Source: Mycobacterium sp. 852014-50255_SCH5639931
Lineage (GTDB): Bacteria; Actinomycetota; Actinomycetes; Mycobacteriales; Mycobacteriaceae
DNA length: 64,000 bases
Assembly (NCBI RefSeq): GCF_001665605.1
Contig: NZ_LZSV01000011.1
Coordinates: forward strand, 248,001-312,000
Reading direction: 5' to 3'
Shown: in pieces, positions 34,805 to 43,972 of the stretch
How positions within the stretch are numbered: position 1 is the stretch's first letter
Layout: every line of letters starts with the position of its first letter
Made by a program: the position numbers and the translations under genes
Notes under the pieces: model-generated
Databases searched by the model: none
Seen by the model: the letters and a program-made list of their open reading frames with translations, nothing else
Told to the model about the DNA's origin: nothing

Positions 34805-36559
34805 GTGACCTCCGTCTCTTCTGAGGCCGTCGGCGCCGTCAACGCCGCTGCGCCAACGCATTCCGATGCCGCCCAGACCGGCGACATCGTCGGCGCGTTC
34901 GGCCGTATCCGGCGTGACGGCGCCGGCGCATCGGGTGGGCGCTGGCGCCGTGTGCGCACGCTGCTCGTCATCAGCGGTCCCGGGCTGATCGTCATGGTCG
35001 GCGACAACGACGCGGGCGGTGTCGCGACCTACGCCCAGGCCGGGCAGAACTACGGGATGGCCCTGCTATGGACGCTGGCGCTGCTGATTCCGGTGCTGTA
35101 CGTGAACCAGGAAATGGTGCTCCGGCTCGGCGCCGTCACCCGGGTCGGTCACGCGCGGTTGATCTTCGAGCGCTTCGGCAAATTCTGGGGCGCGTTCAGC
35201 GTCGGTGACCTGCTGATCCTGAACGCCCTGACGATCGTCACCGAATTCATCGGCGTCGCACTGGCGCTCGGGTTTCTGGGCTGCCCGAAGGTGATTGCGA
35301 TCCCGGCCGCCGCCGTCCTGCTGTTCGCGGTGGTGGCCGGCGGGTCGTTTCGCCGGTGGGAAGGGCTGATGTTCCTGCTGATCGCGGTGAACGTACTCGT
35401 CATCCCGATGGTGCTGTTGGTGCACCCGACAGCCAGAGGGGTTGCCGGCGGCCTCGTTCCGCGATTCGCGGACGGAGTCAACTCCACGGTGCTGCTGTTG
35501 GTGATCGCGATCGTGGGCACCACGGTGGCGCCCTGGCAGTTGTTCTTCCAGCAGTCCAACGTGGTGGACAAGCGCATCACCGCCCGCTGGATGTCCTATG
35601 CCCGAGCCGATTTGGTGATCGGGATCGTCGTGGTCATGGTCGGTGCGACGGCCCTGATGGCGGTCGCCGCCTTCGGCTTGGCCGGCACCACCGACGTGGG
35701 TCACTTCACCGACGCCGGCGCGGTGGCGGCCGGATTGTCCAAGCACCTCGGCGGCACGGTCGGGACGCTGTTCGCGATCATCCTGCTCGACGCGTCGCTG
35801 ATCGGGGCCAACGCCATCGGGTTGGCCACCACCTATGCCATCGGGGACGCGATGGGCAGGCGGCACTCGCTGCACTGGAAAATCACCGAGGCCCCCTTGT
35901 TCTACGGCGGTTACGCCCTGCTGCTCGCGGTGTCGGCGGCGGTCGCGTTCAGCCCCGACCACATCCTCGGTCTGGTGACCCAGGGTGTGCAGGCGCTGGC
36001 CGGTGTCCTGCTGCCCTCGGCGACGGTCTTCCTCGTGCTGCTATGCAACGACCGGGCGGTGCTGGGCCCGTGGGCGAACAGTGTGCGGCAGAACATCGTC
36101 GCGTGGACCATCGTGTGGTCGCTGGTGCTGCTGTCGCTGGCGTTGACGGCGACGACGTTCTTCCCGGGGCTGTCGACGTCCACCATCGAGACCGGCCTCG
36201 CGGTCGGCGCGGCGATCGGCGTCGTCGGCGGCGCCGCCGTCATCATCGCCGGCCGCCGCTATACCGGGCTCCGCGACGCGGAAGCCGTCGTGCGGACGCT
36301 TGGGGGCGGCCTCGACCCTGAGGAGGTCGACGAGCTCGACGACACCCCGACGCTCACGCGTGCCGAGCGGCGCGCCGTGCGCCGGCAGGACCGGATGACG
36401 TGGCAGACCCCCAGCCTCGCGGGTCTGGCGCGCCCGGCCATGTCGCCGACCCGCCGGGCTGGGCTGTTCACCCTGCGCGCTTACCTGGTCGTGGCGGTCG
36501 CGCTGGTGGTCGTCAAGATCGTGCAGGCCGGCGTGGTGGGCCCGGCCGCCTCATTGTGA
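34805..36559 (+). CDS. NRAMP-related divalent metal transporter, probably Mg2+ (NRMT type)
   Basis: A 584-residue membrane protein with about eleven helices of the NRAMP fold (about residues 50-470) and a charged cytoplasmic tail before a final helix. Canonical NRAMPs have DPGN in helix 1 and MPHN in helix 6 for Fe2+/Mn2+. This protein has GDNDAGG (D67-N68-D69-A70-G71) and APWQ (A242-Q245), so the metal-coordinating methionine is lost. That change marks NRAMP-related magnesium transporters. The M-box upstream gives independent support for Mg2+. The start is a GTG with a weak Shine-Dalgarno. Its last nine bases overlap the end of the convergent oxidoreductase gene. Confidence 0.87.
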   Translation: MTSVSSEAVGAVNAAAPTHSDAAQTGDIVGAFGRIRRDGAGASGGRWRRVRTLLVISGPGLIVMVGDNDAGGVATYAQAGQNYGMALLWTLALLIPVLYVNQEMVLRLGAVTRVGHARLIFERFGKFWGAFSVGDLLILNALTIVTEFIGVALALGFLGCPKVIAIPAAAVLLFAVVAGGSFRRWEGLMFLLIAVNVLVIPMVLLVHPTARGVAGGLVPRFADGVNSTVLLLVIAIVGTTVAPWQLFFQQSNVVDKRITARWMSYARADLVIGIVVVMVGATALMAVAAFGLAGTTDVGHFTDAGAVAAGLSKHLGGTVGTLFAIILLDASLIGANAIGLATTYAIGDAMGRRHSLHWKITEAPLFYGGYALLLAVSAAVAFSPDHILGLVTQGVQALAGVLLPSATVFLVLLCNDRAVLGPWANSVRQNIVAWTIVWSLVLLSLALTATTFFPGLSTSTIETGLAVGAAIGVVGGAAVIIAGRRYTGLRDAEAVVRTLGGGLDPEEVDELDDTPTLTRAERRAVRRQDRMTWQTPSLAGLARPAMSPTRRAGLFTLRAYLVVAVALVVVKIVQAGVVGPAASL

Positions 36560-37495
36560 AACGTTGGGCAGCAGAACGATTTTGCCGCGGGTGTGCCGCT
36601 TCTCCGAATCTTCGTAGGCGTCGGCGACCCGATCCAGCGGATAGGTGGCGGCGACCTCGAAATCGATGGTGCCGCTGACGACGAGGTCGGCCATCTCGGC
36701 CAGCACCTCCGGGGTCGACGCCTCGGCGCTGCCTTCGGTCTTGGCGCCGACTTCGCCGGCCTTCTGAAACGAGATGATGGTGTCGATTCGCTCGGGTGCG
36801 ACGCCGAGGTCGACGGCGAGCTGCACGTATTCGGGGCCGAACAGATCGATGAATGCGTCGATGCCGGTGGGCGCCGTCGCGCGCAGCCGATCGGCCAGGC
36901 CGTCGCCATATGGGATCGGGGTGACGCCGTGAGCCCGCAGCCAGTCGGCGTTGCCCGGCCCGGCGATGCCGAGCACCCGCGCCTTCCGCAGCACCAGAAG
37001 TTGCACGACGAGGCTGCCCACCCCGCCCGCCGCCGCTGAGACGGCCACGGTCTCACCCGGTTGCGGCGCCACCGCGCGGACGGCCGCGTACGCGGTCACG
37101 CCGACGACATAGAGCGAACCCGCTACTTCCCAACTGAGTTCGGACGGTTTGCGAATCAGCTGGCCGACCGGCACCGCGGCATGGGTCGCGTGGCTGGAGC
37201 GGCGAAAGCTGAACCCCAAAACCTCGTCGCCGACCGAGAATTCGGTGACCCCGGGGCCGAGCGCGGTCACCACGCCGGCGAGGTCGCTGCCCTCGCCGGA
37301 CGGAAACGTCGCGGGAAACATCTCATGTATCGCCCCGGTTCGGATGGCGGCCTCGCCGGGGTTGATCCCGGCGGCGCGGACCTCGACGAGCACCTCGCCG
37401 GGCGCGGGGGCGGGCATGTCGATTTTCGCCACGTACAGCACCTCGCGGCCCCCGTACCGGTCGAACCGAACGGCGCGCGCAGTCGCAGCCGTCAT
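36551..37495 (-). CDS. NADPH:quinone-oxidoreductase-like MDR protein
   Basis: A 314-residue medium-chain reductase of the zinc-free quinone oxidoreductase group: N-terminal GroES-like domain (VRAAGINPGEAAIRTG, GSDLAGVV) and Rossmann domain with VSAAAGGVGSLVVQLL. The zinc ligands of alcohol dehydrogenases are absent. It may reduce quinones or enones with NADPH. GGAGGAGAT before the ATG at 37495 sets the start; an upstream in-frame codon at 37531 has no ribosome-binding site. Stop codons of this gene and the transporter overlap. Confidence 0.88.
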   Translation of the reverse strand: MTAATARAVRFDRYGGREVLYVAKIDMPAPAPGEVLVEVRAAGINPGEAAIRTGAIHEMFPATFPSGEGSDLAGVVTALGPGVTEFSVGDEVLGFSFRRSSHATHAAVPVGQLIRKPSELSWEVAGSLYVVGVTAYAAVRAVAPQPGETVAVSAAAGGVGSLVVQLLVLRKARVLGIAGPGNADWLRAHGVTPIPYGDGLADRLRATAPTGIDAFIDLFGPEYVQLAVDLGVAPERIDTIISFQKAGEVGAKTEGSAEASTPEVLAEMADLVVSGTIDFEVAATYPLDRVADAYEDSEKRHTRGKIVLLPNVSQ

Positions 37496-37623
37496 CTCGA
37501 TCTCCTCCCCGCCACGCCCATGGCCTCCCACGCCAGCATAGGCACTGGAAAACGGGTACCCAGTGGCCGTCGCGCGTGCGTATGTTCGAGTGCGCCGCCG
37601 GCTAGGACCTGGAAGGAATGGCC

Positions 37624-38232
37624 ATGGAGGTTGCTCGCATCGGTGTCGCCGGATGGGCGATCGCCACCGTCGTGGCCGGCGCGGCGCTTACCGGCTGCGG
37701 GGGCAGCAACAACGCGTCCCCGACTGACTCGAGTTCCGCTGCGCCCTCGACAAGTTCCAGCGTCGCCAGCCCGTCGCCGGGACAACCCACGGATTACAGC
37801 GCACTACTGATCAAGCCGGCCGACATCGGCGGCGATCTCACCGCCCCGCAGCCGCCGGTGCTGAACCCCAACAATGCGCCCGGGGTGGCTCAGCTGTTCG
37901 CGAGCGCCGATAACAGCCGGCGAATCGGCGACAGCATCCTGATTGTCGCCGATCCCGCGACGGCGGCGGCCGGAATCGCCAGGACCAGGGCCAATTACGG
38001 CGGCAAGGTCAACGGCACGTGGCAGCCGATCGACGTCGGCTCCAACGGGACCATGATCTCCGGTACGTCGCCCGACACCGCACGAGCGGTGACGGTGTTG
38101 CTGTTCAGCGAGGGCAGGGCCCTGATTAATCTCGAATTCCACAGCGCGCCCGGCGATCCGATCGATCCGGCCATGGCCGCCGATATCGGGCGCAAGCAGG
38201 ACGCCGTCATCAAGAAGGCTCTGCCCGGCTAG
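37624..38232 (+). CDS. putative secreted lipoprotein
   Basis: A 202-residue protein with a lipoprotein signal peptide ending in the lipobox LTGC (about residue 26), then a Ser/Thr/Pro-rich linker and a folded domain. After export, the cysteine would be lipidated and hold the protein on the outer face of the membrane. GGAAGGA lies seven bases before the ATG at 37624, which is why it is preferred to the ATG at 37618. The mature domain is not recognised. It may belong to the mycobacterial Lpq/Lpr lipoprotein set. Confidence 0.82.
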   Translation: MEVARIGVAGWAIATVVAGAALTGCGGSNNASPTDSSSAAPSTSSSVASPSPGQPTDYSALLIKPADIGGDLTAPQPPVLNPNNAPGVAQLFASADNSRRIGDSILIVADPATAAAGIARTRANYGGKVNGTWQPIDVGSNGTMISGTSPDTARAVTVLLFSEGRALINLEFHSAPGDPIDPAMAADIGRKQDAVIKKALPG

Positions 38233-38243
38233 GCCCGCCTCAT

Positions 38244-41200
38244 CTACAGCAGGCCGAGCAACCGCAGATCGAAAACATACTTGGCGATCAAGTCCGCCGA
38301 TAGATGCGGAATGTCTTTATCCGCACCGAGTTTGGCGGCCTGGACCGCTCCGCGGAAGACTTCCGTCGGGGCCGGCGCGCCACGCAGTGGCCTCTCCGGC
38401 TTCCGGTACGCGTCCAGCAACGGCAGCACGGACTGTTGGCGCTGTTTGTCCGGGAGGGCTCGAAGCGCGGTGCCGAAGCGACCGAGCCACTCGTCGTAGT
38501 TGTCGATGCGCCGGATATCGTGGCGGTCGGCGATCAGCCAGTCCACGAACACGTCCAGGGAGATCCCGTCGTCGTGCGGGTTCATCACGTCATAGGAGCG
38601 AAACACCCCGGCGGATCCCGCATCGTCGGCGCCGGTCGCGATCTGCTCGCCGAGCGCGGTCACCGCTTCGGCCACGAAGTCGGCGGGCAGCCCGTCGTAA
38701 TGTGCGACTGGCCGGCCACCGCCGTCGGTGGTTTCGTAGAACGACGACGGCGCGATGCCGGTGACGAGCAAGCTGAAGATCAGCCGCGTGAAGGCGTCCG
38801 GCACGTTCAGCTGTCCGGCGTAGCGGCTGTGGGCGAGGATCATGTCGGACCGGAAGACGGCGACGGGCAGCTCGCACAGGTCGTGTGCCTCGCGCAGCAG
38901 CACCTCGCCGGCCCACTTGCTGTTGGCGTACCCGTTGGCGTAGCTGCCCTCGACCGGCCGGACCGGGCTGATCGTGCGGATGTCGCCGTCCTCTTTGAAG
39001 TCGGCCGGGTCAACTGACATGGCCACCGCGACCGTCGACAGGTAGGTCACCGGCTTGATGCGGGTGGTGATCGCCAGGCGGATAATCTCGGCGGTGCCAA
39101 CGACATTGGGCCCGAACAGCTGGTCGTAGGGCAGGATGTGGTTGACCAGCGCCGCCGGGTGGACGATCAAGTCCACGGTGCGGGCCAGCCCGTCCCACGT
39201 CGCCTGGTCCAGCCCCAGATTCGGCTCACCGATATCGCCGGCGATGACCTCGAGATGATCGGCCGCGAGCTCGCGGAACCGCTCGAGCAGGTGCGGATCG
39301 CCGCTGCGGTAGACATCCTCGAGCCGCTTGGCGGCGGCCGCGGCGTCGGTGCCGCGCACGATGCAGACCAGTTTTCCGCCCGTCTCGGCGAGCCGCTCCA
39401 GCCATTCCAGGCACAGGAAGCGGCCCAGATAGCCGTTGGCACCGGTCAACAGGACGGTGTGCGGCGTGCCGGTGGCTCGCGGCAGGACCGGGGCGCCGGC
39501 CAACGTTTTCGCGTCGATGAACTTGTCAAGGGTGAGGTCGGCGGCGCGGACCTCGGTGGCGTCCCGCCCGTGCACCGACCCGAATGTCGTTCGCCTGGAT
39601 GCCGTTCGGCGTTCGACCTCAACGTATTCCGCAAGCTGACCCAAATCGGTGGCCGGGCCGATGATCATGCCCACCGGCACCTCGACGTCGAAGATGTCCT
39701 GCAACAGGTTGGAGAAGGTCAAGGCCGACAGGGAATCTCCGCCGAGTTCGATGAACAGGGCATCGGGTTCGGGCGGGCCGCCGGCCAGGCCGAGCAGCGC
39801 TTCGGCGGCGCGGGCCAGCGTGTCGATGACCGGGCGGTCGGCCGCCCCCTCGCGCAGCGCGCGGAGCTCGGTCACCCGGTTGGCGGCCAGCTCCGCATAC
39901 AGCTGCTCGAGCCGGTCGCCGTAGTGCTCCTTGAGCTTCGGCCGGAGCAACTTGCCCACGCCGGACAGCAGCCCGTTGTCCTCGCTGAACGGCTCGGCCT
40001 CGACGAGAAAGTCGACGGGCACCTCGTAGGACTGCAGCTCGGCGAGTTTGCCTGACTGGCGCAGTGATTCGCGCAGGGCAGCCTTGAGCCCGTCGGGGTC
40101 GCCGGCGAACCTGTCCAGCGCGTCGGCGGTCGGCACCACGACGGCCAACAGATACGGGCGTTCGCTGTTGCCGTAGATGAAGATCTGGCGGACCAGGGCC
40201 GCGCTGCTGAACACGGCCTCCAGGCGCGCGACGGCGACGAATTCGCCTTGGGCGAGCTTCAATACGTTGTTGCGCCGGTCGACGTAGGTGAGCCGACCCG
40301 GCTCCAGCTCGGCCATCACGTCCCCGGTCCGGTAATAGCCTTGTTCGTCGAAGGCATTGGCGGTGACATCCGGGCGCTTGAAGTATCCGGGCGTCGCCGT
40401 CAGCGACTTGACCAGCAGCTCGCCCCGCGGGAACGGTTTGTCGGTAAGGAAATAACCCAGTTCGGGGACGTCGATGAGCTTGTATCCCAGAACCGGCGGC
40501 GCGGCGATCCGGCCGTCCTTGGTCACCATCCCGACCTCCGTCAGCCCGTAGCCGTCGAGGACGTGCACGTCCAGGCAGGTCTCCACAAAGCTGCGCATCT
40601 CCGCCGCAAGCGGCGCGGTGCCACAGAACGCGGTGATGATGCGTCCGCCCAGAACCTCCTCGCGCAACTCAGCCCGCGCCTCGGCCTCGGCGAATGCCGG
40701 GTCGGTCCCCTGGAAGACCCGCCGGTCGACGGCGCTTTGGTAGCGCTGGTACAGCATCTCCGCCACCCGCGGCACCAGCCCCATTTCGGTGGGGCGCACC
40801 AGGTTCCAATCTTCGAAGAGTGTGGACAGGTCACTTTCGGGAACGAAGTAACTGGTGCCGCCCGCTTGGAACGCGGTCGACAACGGTATCCGGCCACCGA
40901 GGTGATTGAGCGGCATGAAGTTGACGTTGAGCACGGGCGTGTCCGCGAAGTCGGGCATCAGCTCGTTGGTCCACAGCTTGCACAGCATGCGCTCGGTGTA
41001 CATGGCGCCCTTGGGCAGTCCGGTGCTCCCCGATGTGTACATGATCATGGCCAGACGCTGGTCGGTGTCGCCGGTGTACCCCGGCTCGGGCGGCAGGGCG
41101 CGACCCCGCTCGATCAACTCGTCGAACGTCTCGATCGTCACCGCCATCCCGGCCGCCGACAGCTTCGCGCGAGCGCGCTCCAAAGCCTCGCGCTGATCGT

Positions 41201-41834
41201 CGATTTGGGGGGAGTAGTCGAAAACCACCAACCGCCGCAACGACGTGCTGCCCAGCGCTGCCTCGACAGCCAGGTCCAGGTAGCCGGCGCCAGCCGCGAG
41301 CACCCGTGGCTCCACCTCGGCGACGATCGGCTGCAACCGTGAGGCCGCCGCGTTGTGCTGCAGCGGCACCGCCACCAGGCCGAGATAGGCGCACACCAGA
41401 TCGAGGGTCAGGTACTCCGCGCTGGCGAAACCGACTGTGGCGACGAAGTCTCCAGGTGTCACAGGATCGGCCGCGTCGTGCCGCCAAGCGCTGGCGATCG
41501 CGCCCACGTTGGCCCACAGGTCGCGGTAGCTGATGGTGTCGAACCGGGGGAGTAGCTGCGCGGTGATGCGGCCGGTCGCCGGATCGGTGACGAGCGACCG
41601 CGCCCGCCAACCCAGCGCCGGACGATCGGCATAGCCCTCGACGAAGGTCTGCAGGATCTGTGTCAGGCGAAGCTCCGGTTCGCGGGCCGCTCGTTGCAGT
41701 GCGGCATTCGGTTTGGTGCTGCGGAACTGTTCGTCCGTCGCGTCCAGTCGGCGAATGCGTTCGGCAACCCGCTTCCGCGCCGGACCAATCGAACCCGCGA
41801 TGGTGGATTCTTGTTGTTCCGCATCACCGGTCAT
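38244..41834 (-). CDS. car: carboxylic acid reductase (A-PCP-R, FadD9/CAR type)
   Basis: A 1196-residue three-part enzyme. The adenylation domain (about 40-650) has [28 protein letters not shown] and YRTGDVM. The carrier domain has the phosphopantetheine serine S701 in LGGDSLSAL. The reductase domain (from about 760) starts [18 protein letters not shown] and has Y969/K973 in YANSKWAG. CARs activate an acid with ATP, tether it to the 4'-phosphopantetheine arm and reduce it once with NADPH to the aldehyde; a PPTase elsewhere must load the arm. GGGAGG precedes the ATG at 41834. Length agrees with the Mycobacterium and Nocardia enzymes. Confidence 0.93.
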   Translation of the reverse strand: MTGDAEQQESTIAGSIGPARKRVAERIRRLDATDEQFRSTKPNAALQRAAREPELRLTQILQTFVEGYADRPALGWRARSLVTDPATGRITAQLLPRFDTISYRDLWANVGAIASAWRHDAADPVTPGDFVATVGFASAEYLTLDLVCAYLGLVAVPLQHNAAASRLQPIVAEVEPRVLAAGAGYLDLAVEAALGSTSLRRLVVFDYSPQIDDQREALERARAKLSAAGMAVTIETFDELIERGRALPPEPGYTGDTDQRLAMIMYTSGSTGLPKGAMYTERMLCKLWTNELMPDFADTPVLNVNFMPLNHLGGRIPLSTAFQAGGTSYFVPESDLSTLFEDWNLVRPTEMGLVPRVAEMLYQRYQSAVDRRVFQGTDPAFAEAEARAELREEVLGGRIITAFCGTAPLAAEMRSFVETCLDVHVLDGYGLTEVGMVTKDGRIAAPPVLGYKLIDVPELGYFLTDKPFPRGELLVKSLTATPGYFKRPDVTANAFDEQGYYRTGDVMAELEPGRLTYVDRRNNVLKLAQGEFVAVARLEAVFSSAALVRQIFIYGNSERPYLLAVVVPTADALDRFAGDPDGLKAALRESLRQSGKLAELQSYEVPVDFLVEAEPFSEDNGLLSGVGKLLRPKLKEHYGDRLEQLYAELAANRVTELRALREGAADRPVIDTLARAAEALLGLAGGPPEPDALFIELGGDSLSALTFSNLLQDIFDVEVPVGMIIGPATDLGQLAEYVEVERRTASRRTTFGSVHGRDATEVRAADLTLDKFIDAKTLAGAPVLPRATGTPHTVLLTGANGYLGRFLCLEWLERLAETGGKLVCIVRGTDAAAAAKRLEDVYRSGDPHLLERFRELAADHLEVIAGDIGEPNLGLDQATWDGLARTVDLIVHPAALVNHILPYDQLFGPNVVGTAEIIRLAITTRIKPVTYLSTVAVAMSVDPADFKEDGDIRTISPVRPVEGSYANGYANSKWAGEVLLREAHDLCELPVAVFRSDMILAHSRYAGQLNVPDAFTRLIFSLLVTGIAPSSFYETTDGGGRPVAHYDGLPADFVAEAVTALGEQIATGADDAGSAGVFRSYDVMNPHDDGISLDVFVDWLIADRHDIRRIDNYDEWLGRFGTALRALPDKQRQQSVLPLLDAYRKPERPLRGAPAPTEVFRGAVQAAKLGADKDIPHLSADLIAKYVFDLRLLGLL

Positions 41835-41950
41835 GGCCAGCCTCCCGTTCGGATCCTCGTCTACCGGGAACCCACCGGTACGGGCCAGTCTTCCGTTCAA
41901 TGGTTGTGACGGTTGTCACACCAGCGAGCGGAGGGGTGCGGGCAGCGCCC

Positions 41951-42706
41951 CTATGCCACGACCTGGATGGGGTCGCCCACGTTCACCTGGTTGAAATACC
42001 AGGCGGCGTTATCAGGGCTGAGGTTGATGCAGCCATGGCTCACGTTGGCGTAACCCTGTGAGTCAACCGACCAGGGGGCCGAGTGCACGTAGACGCCGCT
42101 CCAGGTGACGCGAACCGCATAACTGGCGGTGATCTTGTACCCCTCGGGCGAGCTGAGCGGGATGCCGATGGTCCGTGAGTCCATGACCACGGTGCGCTGC
42201 TTTTCCAGGGCGGTGAAGCTGCCGATCGGTGTGGGCCGGCTGGGCTTGCCCATCGACGCCGGCATGGTGCGCAGCACTTCTCCGTTCCGGCTGACGGTGA
42301 AGGTGTGCGCGGAGATGCTGGCGACACCGAGTAACGCGTCACCGGTGTCGAATCCCGTGGTCAGGGCCTGAATGCCCACCGAGACGTGGGTGTGGGCGGG
42401 CCAGTACTGGTTCGGAACCCACTGCACGACGTTGTTCTCTACCCACTCGAAGTGTCCGGGCGTGTTGCTCGGTGACATGACGTGGATGGACCGCTCGGCG
42501 GCGTCTCGATCCCTGATCGGCGCGGTGAACGTCACCACGACCGGGTGCGCCACGCCCACGACCGAGCCGTCAGCCGGCAAAACCGAGGCAACCGCCGGGG
42601 CGGGCGGCGGTACCGGGACGGACGCGTGGCTGCGGCCGATCGGTCCGATCAAACCCAACGCCGTGATCGCGACCATAACAAATAGATAACGAACACCTCG
42701 ACGCAT
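41951..42706 (-). CDS. ldtA: L,D-transpeptidase LdtA (LdtMt1-like)
   Basis: A 251-residue exported L,D-transpeptidase, the same length as M. tuberculosis LdtMt1 (Rv0116c). An N-terminal signal anchor (about residues 1-30) is followed by an Ig-like domain and the YkuD catalytic domain with SHGCINL, placing the nucleophile at Cys226 as in LdtMt1. It forms 3-3 peptide cross-links in peptidoglycan, important in non-replicating cells, and is a carbapenem target. The ATG at 42706 is chosen for this length. It is divergent from oxyS, as in M. tuberculosis. Confidence 0.94.
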   Translation of the reverse strand: MRRGVRYLFVMVAITALGLIGPIGRSHASVPVPPPAPAVASVLPADGSVVGVAHPVVVTFTAPIRDRDAAERSIHVMSPSNTPGHFEWVENNVVQWVPNQYWPAHTHVSVGIQALTTGFDTGDALLGVASISAHTFTVSRNGEVLRTMPASMGKPSRPTPIGSFTALEKQRTVVMDSRTIGIPLSSPEGYKITASYAVRVTWSGVYVHSAPWSVDSQGYANVSHGCINLSPDNAAWYFNQVNVGDPIQVVA

Positions 42707-43039
42707 AGCGCCCGCCCTTCGAGATGGTGCGATTAACACGACTGTATTCTACCGGCTGCTCCCGCACTGCCGCTTTCAGCAAACTTTTGCGGGTGCGCCG
42801 GTCGCCACGATAACGATCCGGCCGCCGTTTCGGTTCGACGGTGTTGCGAAGCCGGCGCCGAATTGCGCCGGACGGGCGCGATCACCAGCGCCTTGCCGGC
42901 GGTTCGATGCCCGCACAGGCGCTTTGGCGGCCGCGGGCGATCCGCGATGGCATGTCGGTCGCGCATCGAGGCTCCGGATTGGCCGGCGCGCCGGCGACGC
43001 GTTAGCCTCAGCAACAATCCGGGGGCAGAGGAGGTGCGG
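42707..43039. other. divergent intergenic region ldtA-oxyS
   Basis: About 333 bp with no credible gene: the frames across it are Arg/Ala/Pro-rich and lack ribosome-binding sites. It should hold the promoters of ldtA and oxyS. LysR binding sites are expected near oxyS, but no clear T-N11-A dyad with good symmetry could be picked out by eye. Confidence 0.5.
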
Positions 43040-43972
43040 GTGCTCTTCCGTCAGCTGGAGTACTTCGTCGCGGTCGCGCAGGAGCGCCACTTCGCTCGTG
43101 CTGCCGAGAAGTGCTATGTATCCCAACCCGCGCTGTCCGCCGCGATCGCCAAGCTGGAACGGGAACTGAACGTCACGCTGATCAATCGCGGGCACAGCTT
43201 CCAGGGTCTCACGCCTGAGGGTGAGCGGTTGGTGGTGTGGGCCAAGCGGATTCTGGCCGAGCACGACGCCTTCAAGTCCGAGGTGCATGCCGTCCGGTCG
43301 GGCATCACCGGCATGCTGCGGCTGGGCACGGTCCCCACCGCCTCGACGACCGCCTCCCTGGTGCTCTCGGCGTTCTGTTCGGCGCACCCGTTGGCAAAGG
43401 TACACATCCTTTCCCGGCTGTCCGGCACCGAACTGTACCGGCGGCTACGCGAATTCGAACTGGACGCCGCGATCGTGCACGCGGCGCCCGACGAGGCCCA
43501 CGACGTGCACCTGGTGCCGCTGTATGAGGAGCACTATGTGTTGTTGTCGCCCGCGGACATGCTGGGATCCGCCGGCTCGACGATGACCTGGCCGGAGGCC
43601 GCGCAGTTGCCGCTGGCGTTGCTCACGCCCGAGATGCGGGACCGCCAGATCATCGACAAGGCCTTCGCCGACCACGCCATCGAAGTGGCCCCGCAGGTCG
43701 AAACCGACTCCGTTGCTTCGCTGTTCGCGCAGGTCGCCGCGGGGAACTGGGCATGCATCGTGCCGCACACCTGGTTGTGGACCTCGCCGCTGGGGCGGGA
43801 AGTCCGCGCGGTGGAGATGGTCGACCCGGTGCTCAAGGCCGACGTCGCGCTGGCCACCAGTTCCGCCGGCCCGGGGTCGCCCATCGCCCGCGCGCTCGCC
43901 ACCTCCGCGGCTCAGCTGTCGCTGAACGAGTTCTTCGACGCGCAGTTATCGCGAATCACGCACGGGCGCTGA
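43040..43972 (+). CDS. oxyS: LysR-type regulator OxyS
   Basis: A 310-residue LysR-family protein. The N-terminal helix-turn-helix (residues 1-60) reads MLFRQLEYFVAVAQERHFAR then CYVSQPALSAAIAKLE; the substrate-binding domain follows (LRLGTVPTAST onwards). Sequence start and gene order (ldtA-oxyS-oxcA) match M. tuberculosis Rv0117. OxyS there affects oxidative-stress genes such as katG. The GTG at 43040 gives the M-L-F-R-Q start and has AGAGGAGG upstream; a GTG at 43034 is an alternative. The last 17 bases overlap the end of the convergent oxcA. Confidence 0.93.
   Translation: MLFRQLEYFVAVAQERHFARAAEKCYVSQPALSAAIAKLERELNVTLINRGHSFQGLTPEGERLVVWAKRILAEHDAFKSEVHAVRSGITGMLRLGTVPTASTTASLVLSAFCSAHPLAKVHILSRLSGTELYRRLREFELDAAIVHAAPDEAHDVHLVPLYEEHYVLLSPADMLGSAGSTMTWPEAAQLPLALLTPEMRDRQIIDKAFADHAIEVAPQVETDSVASLFAQVAAGNWACIVPHTWLWTSPLGREVRAVEMVDPVLKADVALATSSAGPGSPIARALATSAAQLSLNEFFDAQLSRITHGR

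Noticed and set aside
42738..43017. A possible small protein in the ldtA-oxyS gap
   Set aside because: The frames are Arg/Ala-rich, have no ribosome-binding site and look like random high-GC reading.
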